Source of the DNA: Terebella lapidaria | Taxonomy: Eukaryota > Annelida > Polychaeta > Terebellida > Terebellidae | Reading direction: 5' to 3' | Length of the DNA stretch: 64,000 nt | Assembly: GCA_949152475.1 (NCBI GenBank) | Contig: OX424568.1 | Span: 15,413,667-15,477,666 of the forward strand | The notes under the pieces: generated by a model | Told to the model about the DNA's origin: nothing | The model's database searches: none | The model's input: the letters and a program-made list of their open reading frames with translations, nothing else | Program-made: the position numbers and the translations under genes | Shown here: in pieces, positions 63,736 through 64,000 of the stretch | How the letters are laid out: every line of letters starts with the position of its first letter | How positions within the stretch are numbered: the stretch's first letter is position 1

Positions 63736-64000
63736 AAACGGAACTGACCAACATAGTTGTCGAATTTTCAATTCGTCAACTAATAAAGCTTCGCAAGTAG
63801 AAGAGACCCTGCGTATATCCGTTTCATGTACAGGATCTTTGGTTTTTAGATGAATGGTGCTCCCTACGCATTTTCGTAAATGTCGATAGTGCTGATATAA
63901 AAGAGCCCCTGGCTCGCCAGAGATTGTATTTAAACAAGAGTTTTAGGCTTTGTTATATCACTTGTGCATTACTGAGTTAGAAAACCACAGAAATGTTGCT
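63736..64000 (+). repeat. A satellite unit, partial at the window edge
   Basis: Hairpin tail, TATA-bearing flank and the first bases of the next A core (CAGAAATGTTGCT). The array therefore continues beyond the window. Confidence 0.93.

Noticed and set aside
29923-63853. Recurrent 60-87-codon frames in the A and X repeats
   Set aside because: They recur only because the repeats recur; they contain microsatellite-coded TDRQ runs or pass through non-coding core sequence, and show no domain.
23986-64000. CRISPR-like regular repeats
   Set aside because: Units are hundreds of bases long, have no short repeat/unique spacer pattern, and the DNA is eukaryotic.

Overview
The window is animal nuclear DNA. 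It has intron-bearing genes with GT/AG splice sites, wide AT-rich intergenic DNA, and about 40 kb of tandem and nested repeats. Two genes are recognisable, both on the minus strand: a chloroquine-resistance-transporter (CRT)-like membrane protein and the C-terminal half of a Drosophila-type cryptochrome. The TGACCTTGACC-rich repeats and ACAG-microsatellite-ended elements resemble those known from mollusc genomes. A mollusc or other lophotrochozoan is my best guess, but it is an inference.

Layout. 1-1680: nothing recognised. 1691-4200: a 147-bp tandem array and a 324-bp repeat inside what looks like a Helitron-like element. 4201-6285: intergenic. 6286-8825 (-): CRT-like transporter, six exons, 457 residues, all splice phases consistent. 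8826-9929: intergenic. 9930-12516 (-): cryptochrome, seven visible exons; the N-terminal half was not found. 12916-20779: a fossil LTR retrotransposon lying in, or just upstream of, the first visible cryptochrome intron. Its two LTRs carry different expanded satellites (45 bp in the 5' LTR, 135 bp in the 3' LTR). 20784-23850: inverted repeats, palindromes and a split MITE. 23986-64000: one continuous complex of Helitron-like elements and satellites derived from them.

The 24-64 kb complex can be read as a history. An element (F) ended in a GACA microsatellite and a 3' hairpin. Its 3' part plus about 210 bp of downstream flank became a nearly invariant ~1080-bp tandem unit (unit A, 18 copies plus one just starting). 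Other elements (X, five copies; D, one copy) sit precisely inside the microsatellites of some A units, and uninterrupted A-A junctions provide the matching empty site. The X-bearing blocks were then amplified into a higher-order repeat of about 17 kb. Three element families here, and probably a fourth at 1.7-4.2 kb, share one end design: a 5' GAG plus a short palindrome plus a 10-13-nt motif that is the reverse complement of the right arm of that family's own 3' hairpin. The motif differs between families but matches within each. This head-tail pairing is the most interesting signal in the window. No transposase, Rep/helicase or reverse transcriptase was recognised, so all these elements look non-autonomous.
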